In this document: positions 19,031 through 28,023 of the stretch, piece by piece | Layout of the letters: each line of letters begins with the position of its first letter | How positions within the stretch are numbered: position 1 is the first letter of the stretch | NCBI GenBank assembly: GCA_035570275.1 | Contig: DATMNI010000179.1 | Span: 1 to 64,000 of the forward strand | Length of the DNA: 64,000 bases | Direction: 5' to 3' | Source of the DNA: DATMNI01 sp035570275 | GTDB taxonomy: Bacteria > Acidobacteriota > Terriglobia > Bryobacterales > Bryobacteraceae | The notes under the pieces: generated by a model | What the model saw: only the letters and a program-made list of their open reading frames with translations | What the model was told of the DNA's origin: nothing | Database searches by the model: none | Translations under genes and position numbers: made by a program

Positions 19031-20210
19031 GTGATCGGCGGTCTAGCGTCTCTTTTACGTCACGACGACAGCATCTCCGAATCGGACATCCGGCAAAAGC
19101 TCAGCCTGGGCCCGGCTGAAGATGAGGTGATTACGGCCTCGGTCAACGTGGCCAGCGGCATCAAGGCCACCGGCAACGACGAAATTCTGGGGCACATCCT
19201 GTCGCCCGAGGCTATGCTCGGCAAACCACTCTTGGCCGTGGTCAGGTCACGGATGGTGACCTCGCATCCGAAGTTGGATGTGCTCCAAACCGCCTCGCCG
19301 TACGGCGGATCGCAAGTGGATCTTCGTTTGGAAGTGGCGGCCCAGCAGCAATTCGACGTGGAGATGATCGCGGATGCCGCCACCGTTTATCAGAGCCAGC
19401 TTCATCTGAAATTCTCGAAAGCGGAGCCGATTTTCTACCTCCACCGCCTGGACCTGCTGCCCGGATCGTACCGACTGCTGTTTACGGTGGATGGCAAGGT
19501 CCATCCATATGCGATCGAGGTTGCGGAAACGCCATCGATGGCCAAATCCTGCGAGCGGATTGGGCGGGTGACGAGGTTGGCCACGTGGTCGGCCGCCAGA
19601 CGCCCTTGGAATTTGCGGGCAGACAACTTGACCTAAAACCCGACGGCCGGTACGCTGTGGTCGCCCTGGGCCAGCCGGGCAAAGCGACGTGGATGATTCG
19701 CCGGGGCATGGAGGCGCTATGGAGAAGCACCACTGCGGGCGGACCGATCGCGATGGTGGAACTGCCCACCAGCGGCTTGGGGCCTGGGTTATCCCCTGGG
19801 TTATCCCAAGGGTTATACAAGTTGGAGGCGGTGGCCGAAAAAGATTCGCGCATGGCCGATTTCGCTTTGAAGCCGGCATCCGGCGCGGCGTCTAACCTGG
19901 CGGTAGTCTCTTTCAATGCCAATCTGGCGCCCGCATCGCGCCTTACGTTTCTCGGCCACCAGTGGCTACTGCGGGGCAAACTGGTGGAGGCGCGCCAATG
20001 CCTGCAGGCTGGGCTTAGCAAGGGCGTGACCGGGGAGGCGGAGATCGAACTGGCGCGCGCCAATGGCCCTATTGGGGAACGTGGACGCAGCCCGCGAACC
20101 CGCCAACCACGCCGTTGTCCGTCTTTCTCCGGACCCAGCGGATCGCCGATTTGGAGCGCTAACTGGCGGCCTGCAAAGCCCACACACCTGCCGGTTCTTG
20201 GGGCTAACGT
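19031..20210 (+). pseudogene. Remnant of a secreted/TPR-like protein of unknown function, frameshifted
   Basis: The first frame (GTG 19031 to about 19570) reads smoothly (SEAMLGKPLLAV, LDVLQTASPYGGSQVDLRLE, LPGSYRLLFTVDGKVHPYAI) but has no ribosome site and seems to lack its N-terminus. At about 19572 it moves frame; adding one G gives ERIGRVDEVGHVVGRQTPLEF and continues as FAGRQLDLKPDGRYAVVALG. After about 20050 a TPR-like helix pair (ANALLGNVDAARE) needs a second correction, here removal of one G. The 12-bp unit at 19783-19818 is tandemly tripled (PGLSPGLSQGL). Family not recognised. The gene ends just before the convergent propeller gene. Confidence 0.55.
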
Positions 20211-21214
20211 TGCAGCGGGCTTAGACGCCAGACGGTTTGTTCGCGGAGGTTGGAAAGCCAGACGGAGCCGAGGCCGACGCGCACGGAATCGCCGCCCGGG
20301 CCTAACCACTGCTTGATCACCCGGTTGGTCGCAGGGTCAATCTCTGAGAGCGGGATCTGGAAGACGGAGGCCCAAACATGACCTTCCCCGAATGCCAACT
20401 CGCCCCCGGTACCCGGTACACCCACCTGGATGTGCGTCACCACCTTAGCCGTTTTGGCGTCCACGCGGGAAACGGTGCCATCACCCTGATTGAGCGTCCA
20501 GACCGAGCCTGCGCCTGTCGTCAGGAAGCGCGGTTGCGGCCCTACTTCGATGGTAGCGGTGACCTTGTTTGTTTTGGGATCGACACGCGTGAGCAGATTC
20601 GTTTCAGGTGTAGTCACCCAGACCGCGCCCTCACCGTAGGTGAGGCCCGCGGAGTTGGGCGCGACCTCGATCTCAGCGCTGACCTTGTTACTAGCGGGAT
20701 CGATGCGCGAGAGCACCCCCTTTGCGTCCGTCACCAGCCACACGGCGTCGGGGCTGGCCGCGATGCCGCCCTCGCTTTGCGATGGGGGAATCGGCAACGT
20801 GGCGGTCACCTGGTTGGTCTTGAGGTCGATGCGCGAGAGCGTCTGGTCGCCGCAGTTGGGAACCCATATGCTGCCGAATCCCGCCGCCAGACCCGAACAC
20901 GGCCGTTTGCCCACGGAAATTGCCGCAACCAGCCTGTTGGTTTTTGGATCGAGCCGATGCACCGTACCCTTAGGGCCATTGGTCACCCACACGGCATCGT
21001 CGGTGATCACCTGCCAGTCGGGAGCCCCTTCGACAGAGAACACGGCGAGCGGCTGGATGGCAGACATTTCGCGCTTGACGCCGGGCGCAGCCACGCCGGG
21101 TTTCGGAGCGCTCGGCGGCCGTTTCTTCGTGGCCGCGGGCAGTGGAGTGTCCTGTGCAAGCAGGCCGGCGCTCACGGCGATGGCCAACACCAGGCCGGGG
21201 AACAGACGATGCAT
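20204..21214 (-). CDS. Secreted YVTN/virginiamycin-B-lyase-like beta-propeller, copy 2
   Basis: 336 aa, ATG 21214 preceded by AAAGGAGA. The N-terminus is a signal peptide (LFPGLVLAIAVSAGLLAQ), then a Lys/Pro-rich linker and six to seven propeller blades of about 43 residues with the pattern A-W-V-(T/A)-N..G-T-V-x-R-(L/I)-D-P-K-T-N-(K/Q)-V. Such proteins are annotated YncE-like or virginiamycin B lyase-like, but no lyase activity can be assumed. It lies 49 bases downstream of a paralogue (21264-22250) with the same length, order and linker; the two are a tandem duplication, clearly diverged. Likely a periplasmic or secreted binding protein. Confidence 0.75.
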   Translation of the reverse strand: MHRLFPGLVLAIAVSAGLLAQDTPLPAATKKRPPSAPKPGVAAPGVKREMSAIQPLAVFSVEGAPDWQVITDDAVWVTNGPKGTVHRLDPKTNRLVAAISVGKRPCSGLAAGFGSIWVPNCGDQTLSRIDLKTNQVTATLPIPPSQSEGGIAASPDAVWLVTDAKGVLSRIDPASNKVSAEIEVAPNSAGLTYGEGAVWVTTPETNLLTRVDPKTNKVTATIEVGPQPRFLTTGAGSVWTLNQGDGTVSRVDAKTAKVVTHIQVGVPGTGGELAFGEGHVWASVFQIPLSEIDPATNRVIKQWLGPGGDSVRVGLGSVWLSNLREQTVWRLSPLQR

Positions 21215-21263
21215 CGGTTTTCTCCTTGATCTTTACTCGGCCTGGTTTACTCCGCCCTCTGGT

Positions 21264-22250
21264 TTACTCCGCCAGGGTCGCTTGAACCCGCTTGGGGTCC
21301 AACCGCCACAGCGTGCCTTCCAAAAGGTTCGAAAGCCAGATGGCGTTCGCCGCCACCTGCACGGCTCCTCCGCCCGGGCCCCAAAATTGCTGGACCACTT
21401 TCTCGGTTGACGGATCGATGCGGGTCAGCGGGAAACCGGCCAGCGTGACCCAAACCGAGCCTTGCCCAACCGCGATTCCGCCGGCTGCGCCGGGGACGCC
21501 AAGATCGATACTCTTACTCACCTTGTTGGTCTTGGGGTCAATGCGGTCCACCTTGCCGTCTTTTTCGCAGAGCGCCCAAACCGAACCTTCGCCCAGAGCC
21601 AGGGCATGCGGATGGGCCGAAACTTCGATTCTTTTTTCCACCAGATTAGTCTGCGGGTTGATACGCAGCACACGATCTTCGTCCGGACAGGCAGCCCAGA
21701 GCGCCGTTTCGCCGAAGGCCAGTGCGCTGCAGCCCGCTGGCAGCCGGATCTCAGCCACTACCTCGTTGCGGTCAGGATCGACGCGCGAAAGTGTCGTGCG
21801 ATTGTCGCTGAAAATCCATACGCTGTCGCTGCTGGCGGCGACCGAAAGCGGTGCTGTACTTGTGCCCGCGGCAACCTTGGCGGTCACTTCCCACTTCTTG
21901 GTATCGATGCGGACCAGGGATTGGCCGGCACAGCTTAGCGTCCAAATGCTGCCGAAACCTGTGATGGCCCCGCCGCACGGTTTTTCGACTCCGGGCACGG
22001 GGTCGCCTACCTTATTGGTCTTGGGGTCAAGCCGGAAAAGCTTGCCTTTTGCGGCGATGGGGATGACCAGTGAATCGGCCACCCCGATCCACTGCGGCGC
22101 GGCGTCGATCTCGGCTTCGGGCTTCAGCAAAGCGATCGGGATCTGTACTCCCGGAGTTTTGACTCCGCTCTTCGGAATTGCAACCGGCTTCTTGTCCGCG
22201 GCTGCGAGCGCCAACGGAAACACCAGATAGAGTGCCAGCAGATTTCGCAT
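21264..22250 (-). CDS. Secreted YVTN/virginiamycin-B-lyase-like beta-propeller, copy 1
   Basis: 328 aa from ATG 22250 (GGGAAG upstream). Signal peptide LLALYLVFPLALAAADKK, then the same Lys/Pro-rich KSGVKTPGVQIPIALL linker as copy 2, then propeller blades (FRLDPKTNKVGDPVPGVEKP, GSVWALCEKDGKVDRIDPKT). It ends in LWRLDPKRVQATLAE. The first gene of the pair, it is transcribed divergently from the TonB receptor at 22600. Just past its stop a 15-bp unit (CTGGTTTACTCCGCC) is duplicated at 21242-21273, possibly replication slippage. Function unknown; co-location with a TonB receptor may mean a shared surface role. Confidence 0.75.
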   Translation of the reverse strand: MRNLLALYLVFPLALAAADKKPVAIPKSGVKTPGVQIPIALLKPEAEIDAAPQWIGVADSLVIPIAAKGKLFRLDPKTNKVGDPVPGVEKPCGGAITGFGSIWTLSCAGQSLVRIDTKKWEVTAKVAAGTSTAPLSVAASSDSVWIFSDNRTTLSRVDPDRNEVVAEIRLPAGCSALAFGETALWAACPDEDRVLRINPQTNLVEKRIEVSAHPHALALGEGSVWALCEKDGKVDRIDPKTNKVSKSIDLGVPGAAGGIAVGQGSVWVTLAGFPLTRIDPSTEKVVQQFWGPGGGAVQVAANAIWLSNLLEGTLWRLDPKRVQATLAE

Positions 22251-22348
22251 GGTTTCGAGACTTCCCAGCGGGAATCGGTCCCAACTGGGGGAACTGCGCC
22301 CGGCCGCAGTTTCGTACAGTATAGCCTGAACCCTCCGCCTTGTACGAC

Positions 22349-22378
22349 TGTTTGTGAATGTCCTGTTTGTGAATGTCC
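22349..22378. repeat. 15-bp perfect tandem duplication
   Basis: TGTTTGTGAATGTCC occurs twice head-to-tail in the divergent intergenic region between the propeller pair and the TonB receptor. It belongs to a set of similar 9-17 bp tandem duplications in this window. Confidence 0.85.
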
Positions 22379-22446
22379 TTGATTCGGTGTCGCCGCGGAT
22401 GCACGATCACTCCTCCCTGCTCATCTTGTAGAGACAAAACTCGCGG

Positions 22447-22475
22447 TTGACAAATCGATGAAGAAGCACCATACT
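22447..22475 (+). promoter_or_regulatory. Sigma-70-like promoter for the TonB receptor
   Basis: TTGACA at 22447-22452, a 17-base spacer, and CATACT at 22470-22475. The -35 box is perfect and the -10 has four of six matches. It would give a leader of about 118 bases to ATG 22600. The region 22251-22446 holds only the tandem duplication and no visible gene. Confidence 0.5.
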
Positions 22476-22599
22476 TACCTCAATTTCCGCTTTTCCCCCG
22501 TCGTGAAAGCCACCTCACCGTGTCTGTGCCCTTAGGCGACTGCGTCCGTTTCGCCCACGTAACACTACTCGGCTTCATCGCTAAGTAAGGGGGTTAGGT

Positions 22600-25500
22600 A
22601 TGCACACGCTGCTACGTGTGTCCGCGGCGCTTGTTCTATTCATGTGCGGCGCGCAGGCACAGAGCTTCACCAGTTTGAACGGAACCGTCACGGATGCGTC
22701 GGGAGGAGTGGTTCCCAGCGTCGCCATCGAAATCAAAAACCAGGAAACCCAGGCCGGGCGCTCAGTATTGAGCGATTCGCAGGGCCGCTACGTGTTCGCC
22801 GAGGTCGTACCCGGGCGCTATCGTCTGGAGGCTAAGGCGGCCGGCTTCAAATCCGAGGTCGTTGAAGAGCTTCAGTTGCAAGTAAACTCGCCAGCCACGC
22901 TCAATCTGTCGTTGCAGGTAGGCGCGGTCTCGGATGCCATCGCCGTCACCGCCGAAGCCGTTCTGGTAAACACTACCGACGCCAGCATCGGCAACGCCAT
23001 CGGCGAAAAGCCCATCGTCGAACTCCCGTTCGAAGCCCGCAACGTCGTGGGTCTGCTGGCGCTCCAACCGGGGGTGGTCTACATCAGCAATAACGCCGCC
23101 ACGCCGGACTACCGCAGCGGCGCAGTCAACGGAGGCAAGAGCGATCAAGGCAACGTCACGCTGGATGGAGTCGACGTCAACGATCAACAGTACCGTTACG
23201 CCTTCACCAGCGTGCTGCGCGTCACGCTGGATTCGGTTCAGGAATTCCGCACCACCACCTCGAACTTCAATGCCGACCAGGGCCGTTCCTCGGGCGCACA
23301 GGTCGCGCTGGTCACCAAATCCGGGACCAACAGCCTGCACGGTTCCGTATTCGAATTCAATCGCAACACCCTCACCAGCGCCAACACGTTCTTCAACAAT
23401 GCCGCGGGCGTTCCCCGGCAAGCGCTGATCCGCAACGTGTTCGGCGGCAGCGCAGGCGGCCCTATCAAGAAGGACAAGCTGTTCATCTTCGGCAGCTATG
23501 AAGGCCGACGCGACGCTTCTCAAGGCGGCGGGGTGCGCATCGTTCCCAACGCCAATTACCGCCAGGGCACTTTCACGTATATCCGCAAAGACGGCAGCAC
23601 GGGGCAACTCACCCCGGCCCAGATCGCCGCCCAGGCCGACCCGCTGCACATCGGTCCTGACCCCGCCGTGCTCAAGTATTTGCAGCAGTTTCCACTGCCG
23701 AATGACAACTCCGTGGGCGACGGCCTGAACACCGCGGGCTACCGCTTCAACAGCGGCAAGCCACTGCGCTACAACACCTACATCGGGCGCGTGGATTACA
23801 ACCTCAACGCCAAACATCAACTGTTCTTCCGCGGCAACCTGCAGAACGACCACTACACCGATTCCATCCCGCAGTTTCCCGGCCAGGCGGATTCCGCGCT
23901 ACACCTGGAAAACGCCAAGGGTCTCGCCACTGGAGATACCTGGCTGATTTCGAGTTCTCTGGTGAACAGTTTCCGCTACGGCCTTACGCGGCAATCGTTC
24001 GATTCCACCGGCCTGCAGACTCAGGACTATGTGGAATTGCGCTCTATCGACGATCTCTTTCCAACCACCCGCGGCTTGAAAGCCACCATACCGGCTCACA
24101 CGGTGGCCGACGACGTGACGTGGAACAAAGGCGCCCACTCGCTGGCTTTCGGCGGCGCCATACGCTTCATCACCGCCAACCGGCTCAATTTCGCCAACTC
24201 CTTCAGCCGCGGGTATGCCAATTCATCCTGGCTGCAGGGCACGGGGTCGAACCTGCTGGCGCCGGACGCCAAGAACAGCACGCTCTACACCCGTCTGATG
24301 ACCGATATGCTCGGCATCGTTTCTCAGGGCGACGCGCACTACAATTACGACATCCAGGGCAGTGTGCTTCCCGAAGGCTCGGGCATCGCCCGCCAGTTTG
24401 TGGACCACGAATTCGAACTCTACCTGCAGGATACCTGGAAAGTATCTCGCGGGTTCACCGTGACGGCGGGCTTGCGCGCTTCGCTCAGTCCTCCACTCCG
24501 CGAAGGCAAGGGAATCCAGACCAGCACCAACATTCCGCTGAGCGATTGGTTCAACGAGCGCGGCGCGCTGGCGGCCAAGGGGCTGCCACAATCGCAAGCG
24601 CCCGACATAAACTTCGATCTTTCCAGCAAGCCCGGCGGCCGCGGGATGTACCCGTTCCAGCACGATTTCTCCCCGCGTCTGGGACTCGCCTGGTCGCCGC
24701 AAGGGCACGATGGCTTCCTTAGCAAACTCACCGGCGGCCCCGGCAAAACCTCCATCCGAGCGGGCGCGGGCATGTACTACGATGTGTTCGGCCAAAGCCT
24801 CATCCGCCTGGTGGATAACACCGCGCTGGGTTTCTCGTCGTTCATTCAGAACCCGGCCAACGCCAGCGCCCTCACGGCTCCGCGCTTCACAGGCTTCACT
24901 TCCCTGCCCTCGGGACTGCTCATCCCGGCGCCCAAGGGCGGCTTCCCGCAGACCGCGCCGGACATCTGGGCCATCGCCAGCAGCCTGGATGACAAGCTGG
25001 CCTCGCCTTACACCATCAACCTCAACTTCAGCATGGAACGCGAGCTCAAGGGCGGCCTCATGCTGCAGGCGGCCTACGTGGGCCGTCTCTCGCGTAAATC
25101 ACTGATCGGTGACGATGTCGCCATCCCCACCAACCTGGTGGACCCGGCATCGGGCCAGAGCTACTTCCAGGCTGCCAGCCAGATGATGACTTTTGCCAAC
25201 CAGGGCGTAGCCACTTCGAAGATCCCGAAAATGCCGTTCTTCGAAAACTTTTACCCCGGCTACGCGGGTGGCGGGTTGACGGCGTCGCAATCTATCTACA
25301 GCCAGTTCTACACTGTCGAGCCCGATGCTACGACCGTGCTGCTGGATATCGACGGGCCGGGCTGCGACCCCTGCGGCAAATACGGCCCCTTTCAACAGTG
25401 GAGCAAGCAGTACTCCTCTCTTGCCGTCTACCGTTCGCGCGGCACCGGCGCGTACCACTCGCTTCAGTTGAGCGCCCGCAAGCGCTTTAGCAGCGGCCTG

Positions 25501-26214
25501 CTGTTCGACTTCAACTATACCTATGGCCGGTCGATTGACATGTCTTCCACGCGCGAAACCGATGGCGTCACCAGCGGCCAGATCATCAACCCGTGGGACC
25601 CGCGCCAGATGCGCGCCGTTTCTGATTACGACACTACCCACATCTTCACCGCGTTCTTCGTCTACGAACTGCCCGTCGGCAAAGGCAAGCCGCTTTTGGG
25701 CGGCAGCAACAAGGCGCTCAACGCATTCGTGGGCGGGTGGCAGTTAAGCGGCATTTATCGCCAGACATCCGGCTTCCCGGTGGGCGTGGGCAACGGCGGC
25801 TTCTGGCCCACCAACTGGAACCTCTCGGGCTACGGAACGCAGTTAACGCCGCTCACCGCCGGTACGGTCCGCAACGCCACGGTGCCTAACGGCGGGCCGT
25901 ATATGTTCGCCGATCCGGCCGCCGCCCTCAATGCCTTCGCCTTCACACTGCCCGGCCAAACCGGTTCGCGCAACACGCTGCGCGGCGACGGCATCTTCAA
26001 TATAGATGCCAGCGTCAGCAAGCGTTTCGCGATGCCCTTCAATGAGAAGCACGCGCTGCAGATCCGTGCCGAGGTCTTCAACCTGACCAACACCTCCACC
26101 TTCGACGTCAATACCGTGTCACTGAACCTTGGCTCACCGACCACATTCGGCAAATATAGCAGCACGCTCAATACTCCACGCGTGATGCAATTCGGCGCGA
26201 AGTACATTTTCTAG
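22600..26214 (+). CDS. TonB-dependent receptor, Oar-like, with carboxypeptidase-regulatory domain
   Basis: 1204 aa, ATG 22600 after AAGGGGGTTAGGT. Signal peptide LLRVSAALVLFMCGAQAQ. Residues about 25-110 are a CarboxypepD_reg-like beta sandwich (GTVTDASGGVVPSVAIEIKN, SDSQGRYVFAEVVPGRYRLE). A plug domain follows (LPFEARNVVGLLALQPGV, QGNVTLDGVDVN, SVQEFRTTTSNFNADQGRS), then a large outer-membrane barrel rich in alternating aromatic strands and ending in Phe (MQFGAKYIF), the usual outer-membrane insertion signal. Length and architecture are those of the large Acidobacteriota Oar/TonB family expanded in Solibacter. The ligand cannot be read from sequence. A strong promoter-like element lies upstream; a hairpin follows the stop. 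Confidence 0.9.
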   Translation: MHTLLRVSAALVLFMCGAQAQSFTSLNGTVTDASGGVVPSVAIEIKNQETQAGRSVLSDSQGRYVFAEVVPGRYRLEAKAAGFKSEVVEELQLQVNSPATLNLSLQVGAVSDAIAVTAEAVLVNTTDASIGNAIGEKPIVELPFEARNVVGLLALQPGVVYISNNAATPDYRSGAVNGGKSDQGNVTLDGVDVNDQQYRYAFTSVLRVTLDSVQEFRTTTSNFNADQGRSSGAQVALVTKSGTNSLHGSVFEFNRNTLTSANTFFNNAAGVPRQALIRNVFGGSAGGPIKKDKLFIFGSYEGRRDASQGGGVRIVPNANYRQGTFTYIRKDGSTGQLTPAQIAAQADPLHIGPDPAVLKYLQQFPLPNDNSVGDGLNTAGYRFNSGKPLRYNTYIGRVDYNLNAKHQLFFRGNLQNDHYTDSIPQFPGQADSALHLENAKGLATGDTWLISSSLVNSFRYGLTRQSFDSTGLQTQDYVELRSIDDLFPTTRGLKATIPAHTVADDVTWNKGAHSLAFGGAIRFITANRLNFANSFSRGYANSSWLQGTGSNLLAPDAKNSTLYTRLMTDMLGIVSQGDAHYNYDIQGSVLPEGSGIARQFVDHEFELYLQDTWKVSRGFTVTAGLRASLSPPLREGKGIQTSTNIPLSDWFNERGALAAKGLPQSQAPDINFDLSSKPGGRGMYPFQHDFSPRLGLAWSPQGHDGFLSKLTGGPGKTSIRAGAGMYYDVFGQSLIRLVDNTALGFSSFIQNPANASALTAPRFTGFTSLPSGLLIPAPKGGFPQTAPDIWAIASSLDDKLASPYTINLNFSMERELKGGLMLQAAYVGRLSRKSLIGDDVAIPTNLVDPASGQSYFQAASQMMTFANQGVATSKIPKMPFFENFYPGYAGGGLTASQSIYSQFYTVEPDATTVLLDIDGPGCDPCGKYGPFQQWSKQYSSLAVYRSRGTGAYHSLQLSARKRFSSGLLFDFNYTYGRSIDMSSTRETDGVTSGQIINPWDPRQMRAVSDYDTTHIFTAFFVYELPVGKGKPLLGGSNKALNAFVGGWQLSGIYRQTSGFPVGVGNGGFWPTNWNLSGYGTQLTPLTAGTVRNATVPNGGPYMFADPAAALNAFAFTLPGQTGSRNTLRGDGIFNIDASVSKRFAMPFNEKHALQIRAEVFNLTNTSTFDVNTVSLNLGSPTTFGKYSSTLNTPRVMQFGAKYIF

Positions 26215-26216
26215 CC

Positions 26217-26239
26217 CAGCTTTCCGGCGGCCGGGCTGG
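26217..26239 (+). terminator. Hairpin after the TonB receptor gene
   Basis: AGCCCAGC and GCCGGGCT pair (one mismatch) around a short loop directly behind the TAG at 26212-26214. There is no T-run, so it may be a weak or Rho-assisted terminator, or only mRNA 3'-end protection. Confidence 0.35.
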
Positions 26240-26593
26240 TCGAGCGACAGAGGAGCAGCGGAGGAGAAGACAGAGGTCCAGGCTCCGCTGCTCCAGCCGG
26301 CCGCAGTGGTTTCTCCCGCGAACCTGCAGGCGACAACGAAACCTGATGGGCGCGATAAAAAGAATTTGTGCATCTTCCGCACGAGAGTACAGGTTCATCT
26401 GCCATACTGGCGGTTGATGTCAATGGGTGGTGCAGTGCAAGTTACGCGGGCGCGAATCTCCATACGCGTCTTTCTGCGCCTCACCGCCATGGACGTCTGC
26501 TGCGGCCCTCCTCTCTCCCACCAATCGTGACCGTTCCCAGCCGGCCGCCTTGCCGTTGAGGTTCTCCTGCCTTTTCTGTAGAAGTGGAGGTCC
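26240..26593. other. Leader region of the DUF1989/carboxylase operon; no riboswitch recognised
   Basis: About 350 bases without a supported gene. Operons of this content often carry a guanidine-I (ykkC) riboswitch, so I looked for its conserved CUAGGGUUCCG and ACGG/ACACGGCG blocks and did not find them; neither did I see the paired ACGR-loop hairpins of guanidine-II. A GTGGAGG ribosome site sits at 26584-26590. Confidence 0.45.
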
Positions 26594-26599
26594 GTGTTT

Positions 26600-27316
26600 G
26601 TGAGCCAATGGCCCATCCTTTGGGAAGAGACCGTGCAGCCCGCCGCCAGTTGGTCGCACGTGCTGAAGCGCGGCACCAGCCTGCGCATCACCGATGTGGA
26701 CGGCGGCGCTAACGCGGGCGCGTTGTTCTATAACTTCGAGTGCCCCGCCGAACGCTACAACATGCCCGACACGCTCAAGGCGCAGCACATCGCGCGCCTC
26801 ACCAAGGGTTTCGTCCTCTACTCCGACATGGGCCGCGTGTTGTGTTCCATCACCGAAGACACCGCCGGCTGGCACGATCCCATCGGCGGCTGTTCCAGCC
26901 GGGCGCTGGTACTGGCGAAATACGGCGAAGCCCGGTACCAGGAACACCGGAACGAATATTATTGCAACGGCCACGACAGCTTCCTGGTGGAACTCGGCAA
27001 GTGGGGCCTTGGCGCGCGCGACCTCACCGCCAACGTGAACTTCTTCAGCCGGCTGGATACGGCCGCGAATGGCGCTATCACGTTCCACGGCGGCAACCGG
27101 GAGCCCGGCTCCTACGTGGAACTGCGCGCCGAAATGAACGTGCTGACCATCCTGAACACGTGCCCGCACCCTCTGGACCCGAGCGAGAAGTACAACCCTA
27201 AGCCCGTTCACCTTTCGCTGCGGCGCGTCGAGGCGCCCGGCCCCGACGACCCGTGCCGCCTCTCGCGCCCTGAAAACGGCCGCGGTTTCACTTTGACGGA
27301 GCGCTATTTTCTATGA
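26600..27316 (+). CDS. cgdA: DUF1989 protein (UAAP2 type), probable carboxyguanidine deiminase subunit
   Basis: About 238 aa. GTG 26600 is nine bases from GTGGAGG; GTG 26594 in the same frame is possible. It shows the UAAP2 signature: WSHVLKRGTSLRITDVDGGA, LFYNFECPAERYNMPDTLKA, VLYSDMGRVLCSITEDT, GWHDPIGG, and LNTCPHPLDPSEKYNPKPV. Long annotated 'urea carboxylase-associated', DUF1989 pairs have been shown in other bacteria to be the two subunits of carboxyguanidine deiminase, which turns carboxyguanidine into allophanate and ammonia. It overlaps the next gene by 4 bases (ATGA), fitting 1:1 subunits. Cytoplasmic; no signal peptide. Which of the two is named A or B is by convention and uncertain here. 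Confidence 0.75.
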   Translation: MSQWPILWEETVQPAASWSHVLKRGTSLRITDVDGGANAGALFYNFECPAERYNMPDTLKAQHIARLTKGFVLYSDMGRVLCSITEDTAGWHDPIGGCSSRALVLAKYGEARYQEHRNEYYCNGHDSFLVELGKWGLGARDLTANVNFFSRLDTAANGAITFHGGNREPGSYVELRAEMNVLTILNTCPHPLDPSEKYNPKPVHLSLRRVEAPGPDDPCRLSRPENGRGFTLTERYFL

Positions 27317-28023
27317 GCCTCGTTCCAAGCGCCCTTCTGCATAGCACCCTGGACGCCGGCCACGCCGCCTACCGGCACGTGATCCCTGCGGGAGAGCCGT
27401 GGATCCACGAGATCCGCGCCGGCGAGTACTTCCGCATTGTGGATCTACACGGAAATCAGGCCGTCGACACCTTGTTCTACAACGCGCACGACTACGCCGA
27501 CCGCTACAGCGCGCAGGACACCATTCGCACCCAGGCCAATCTGTATCTGACCACCGGCACGCGGCTGATCTCGACGGGCGGCACGGTGCTGTTGACCATC
27601 GTGGCCGATACCTGTGGGCGTCATGACACCGTCGGCGGCGCCTGCTCCAACGAAAGCAACATGGTGCGCTATGCCATCGAGAAGCGCTACATGCACGCCT
27701 GCCGCAGCAGTTTTCTCAAGGCCGTGATGGAATGGGGCCATCGCGGGGGCCATCCGGGGGGACTCGAAATGGACAAGCGCGACATCGCCAGCAACATAAA
27801 CTTCTTCATGAACGTCCCGGTGACGCCGGAAGGCAGGTTGACTTTCGAGGATGGCATTTCCGAACCCGGCAAGTACGTCGAAATGCGCGCGGAGACCGAC
27901 GTACTGGCGCTCATCAGCAATTGCCCGCAGCTCAACAACCCCTGCAATGCCTACAACCCCACACCGGTCGAAGTGCTGATTTGGGATGCCGGTAGTCGCG
28001 ACCCTCTGGGTCGCGAACCCTAA
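27313..28023 (+). CDS. cgdB: DUF1989 protein (UAAP1 type), probable carboxyguanidine deiminase subunit
   Basis: 236 aa, ATG 27313 overlapping the previous stop. UAAP1 motifs: YRHVIPAGEPWIHEIRAGEY, GNQAVDTLFYNAHDYADRYS, DTIRTQANLYLTTGTRLIS, TCGRHDTVGGACSNESN, NINFFMNVPVTPEGRLTFED and LISNCPQLNNPCNAYNPTPV. Cys and His residues in CGRHDT and ACSNE probably belong to the active centre, by analogy with the family. The last codons read through an 18-base palindrome (GCGACCCTCTGGGTCGCG, 27998-28015) and the stop TAA overlaps the ATG of the carboxylase by one base. Partner of the preceding subunit in carboxyguanidine hydrolysis. Confidence 0.75.
   Translation: MSLVPSALLHSTLDAGHAAYRHVIPAGEPWIHEIRAGEYFRIVDLHGNQAVDTLFYNAHDYADRYSAQDTIRTQANLYLTTGTRLISTGGTVLLTIVADTCGRHDTVGGACSNESNMVRYAIEKRYMHACRSSFLKAVMEWGHRGGHPGGLEMDKRDIASNINFFMNVPVTPEGRLTFEDGISEPGKYVEMRAETDVLALISNCPQLNNPCNAYNPTPVEVLIWDAGSRDPLGREP

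Noticed and set aside
26240..26593. Guanidine-I (ykkC) riboswitch
   Set aside because: Expected from the operon content, but the conserved sequence blocks are not found by eye; a covariance-model search would be decisive.
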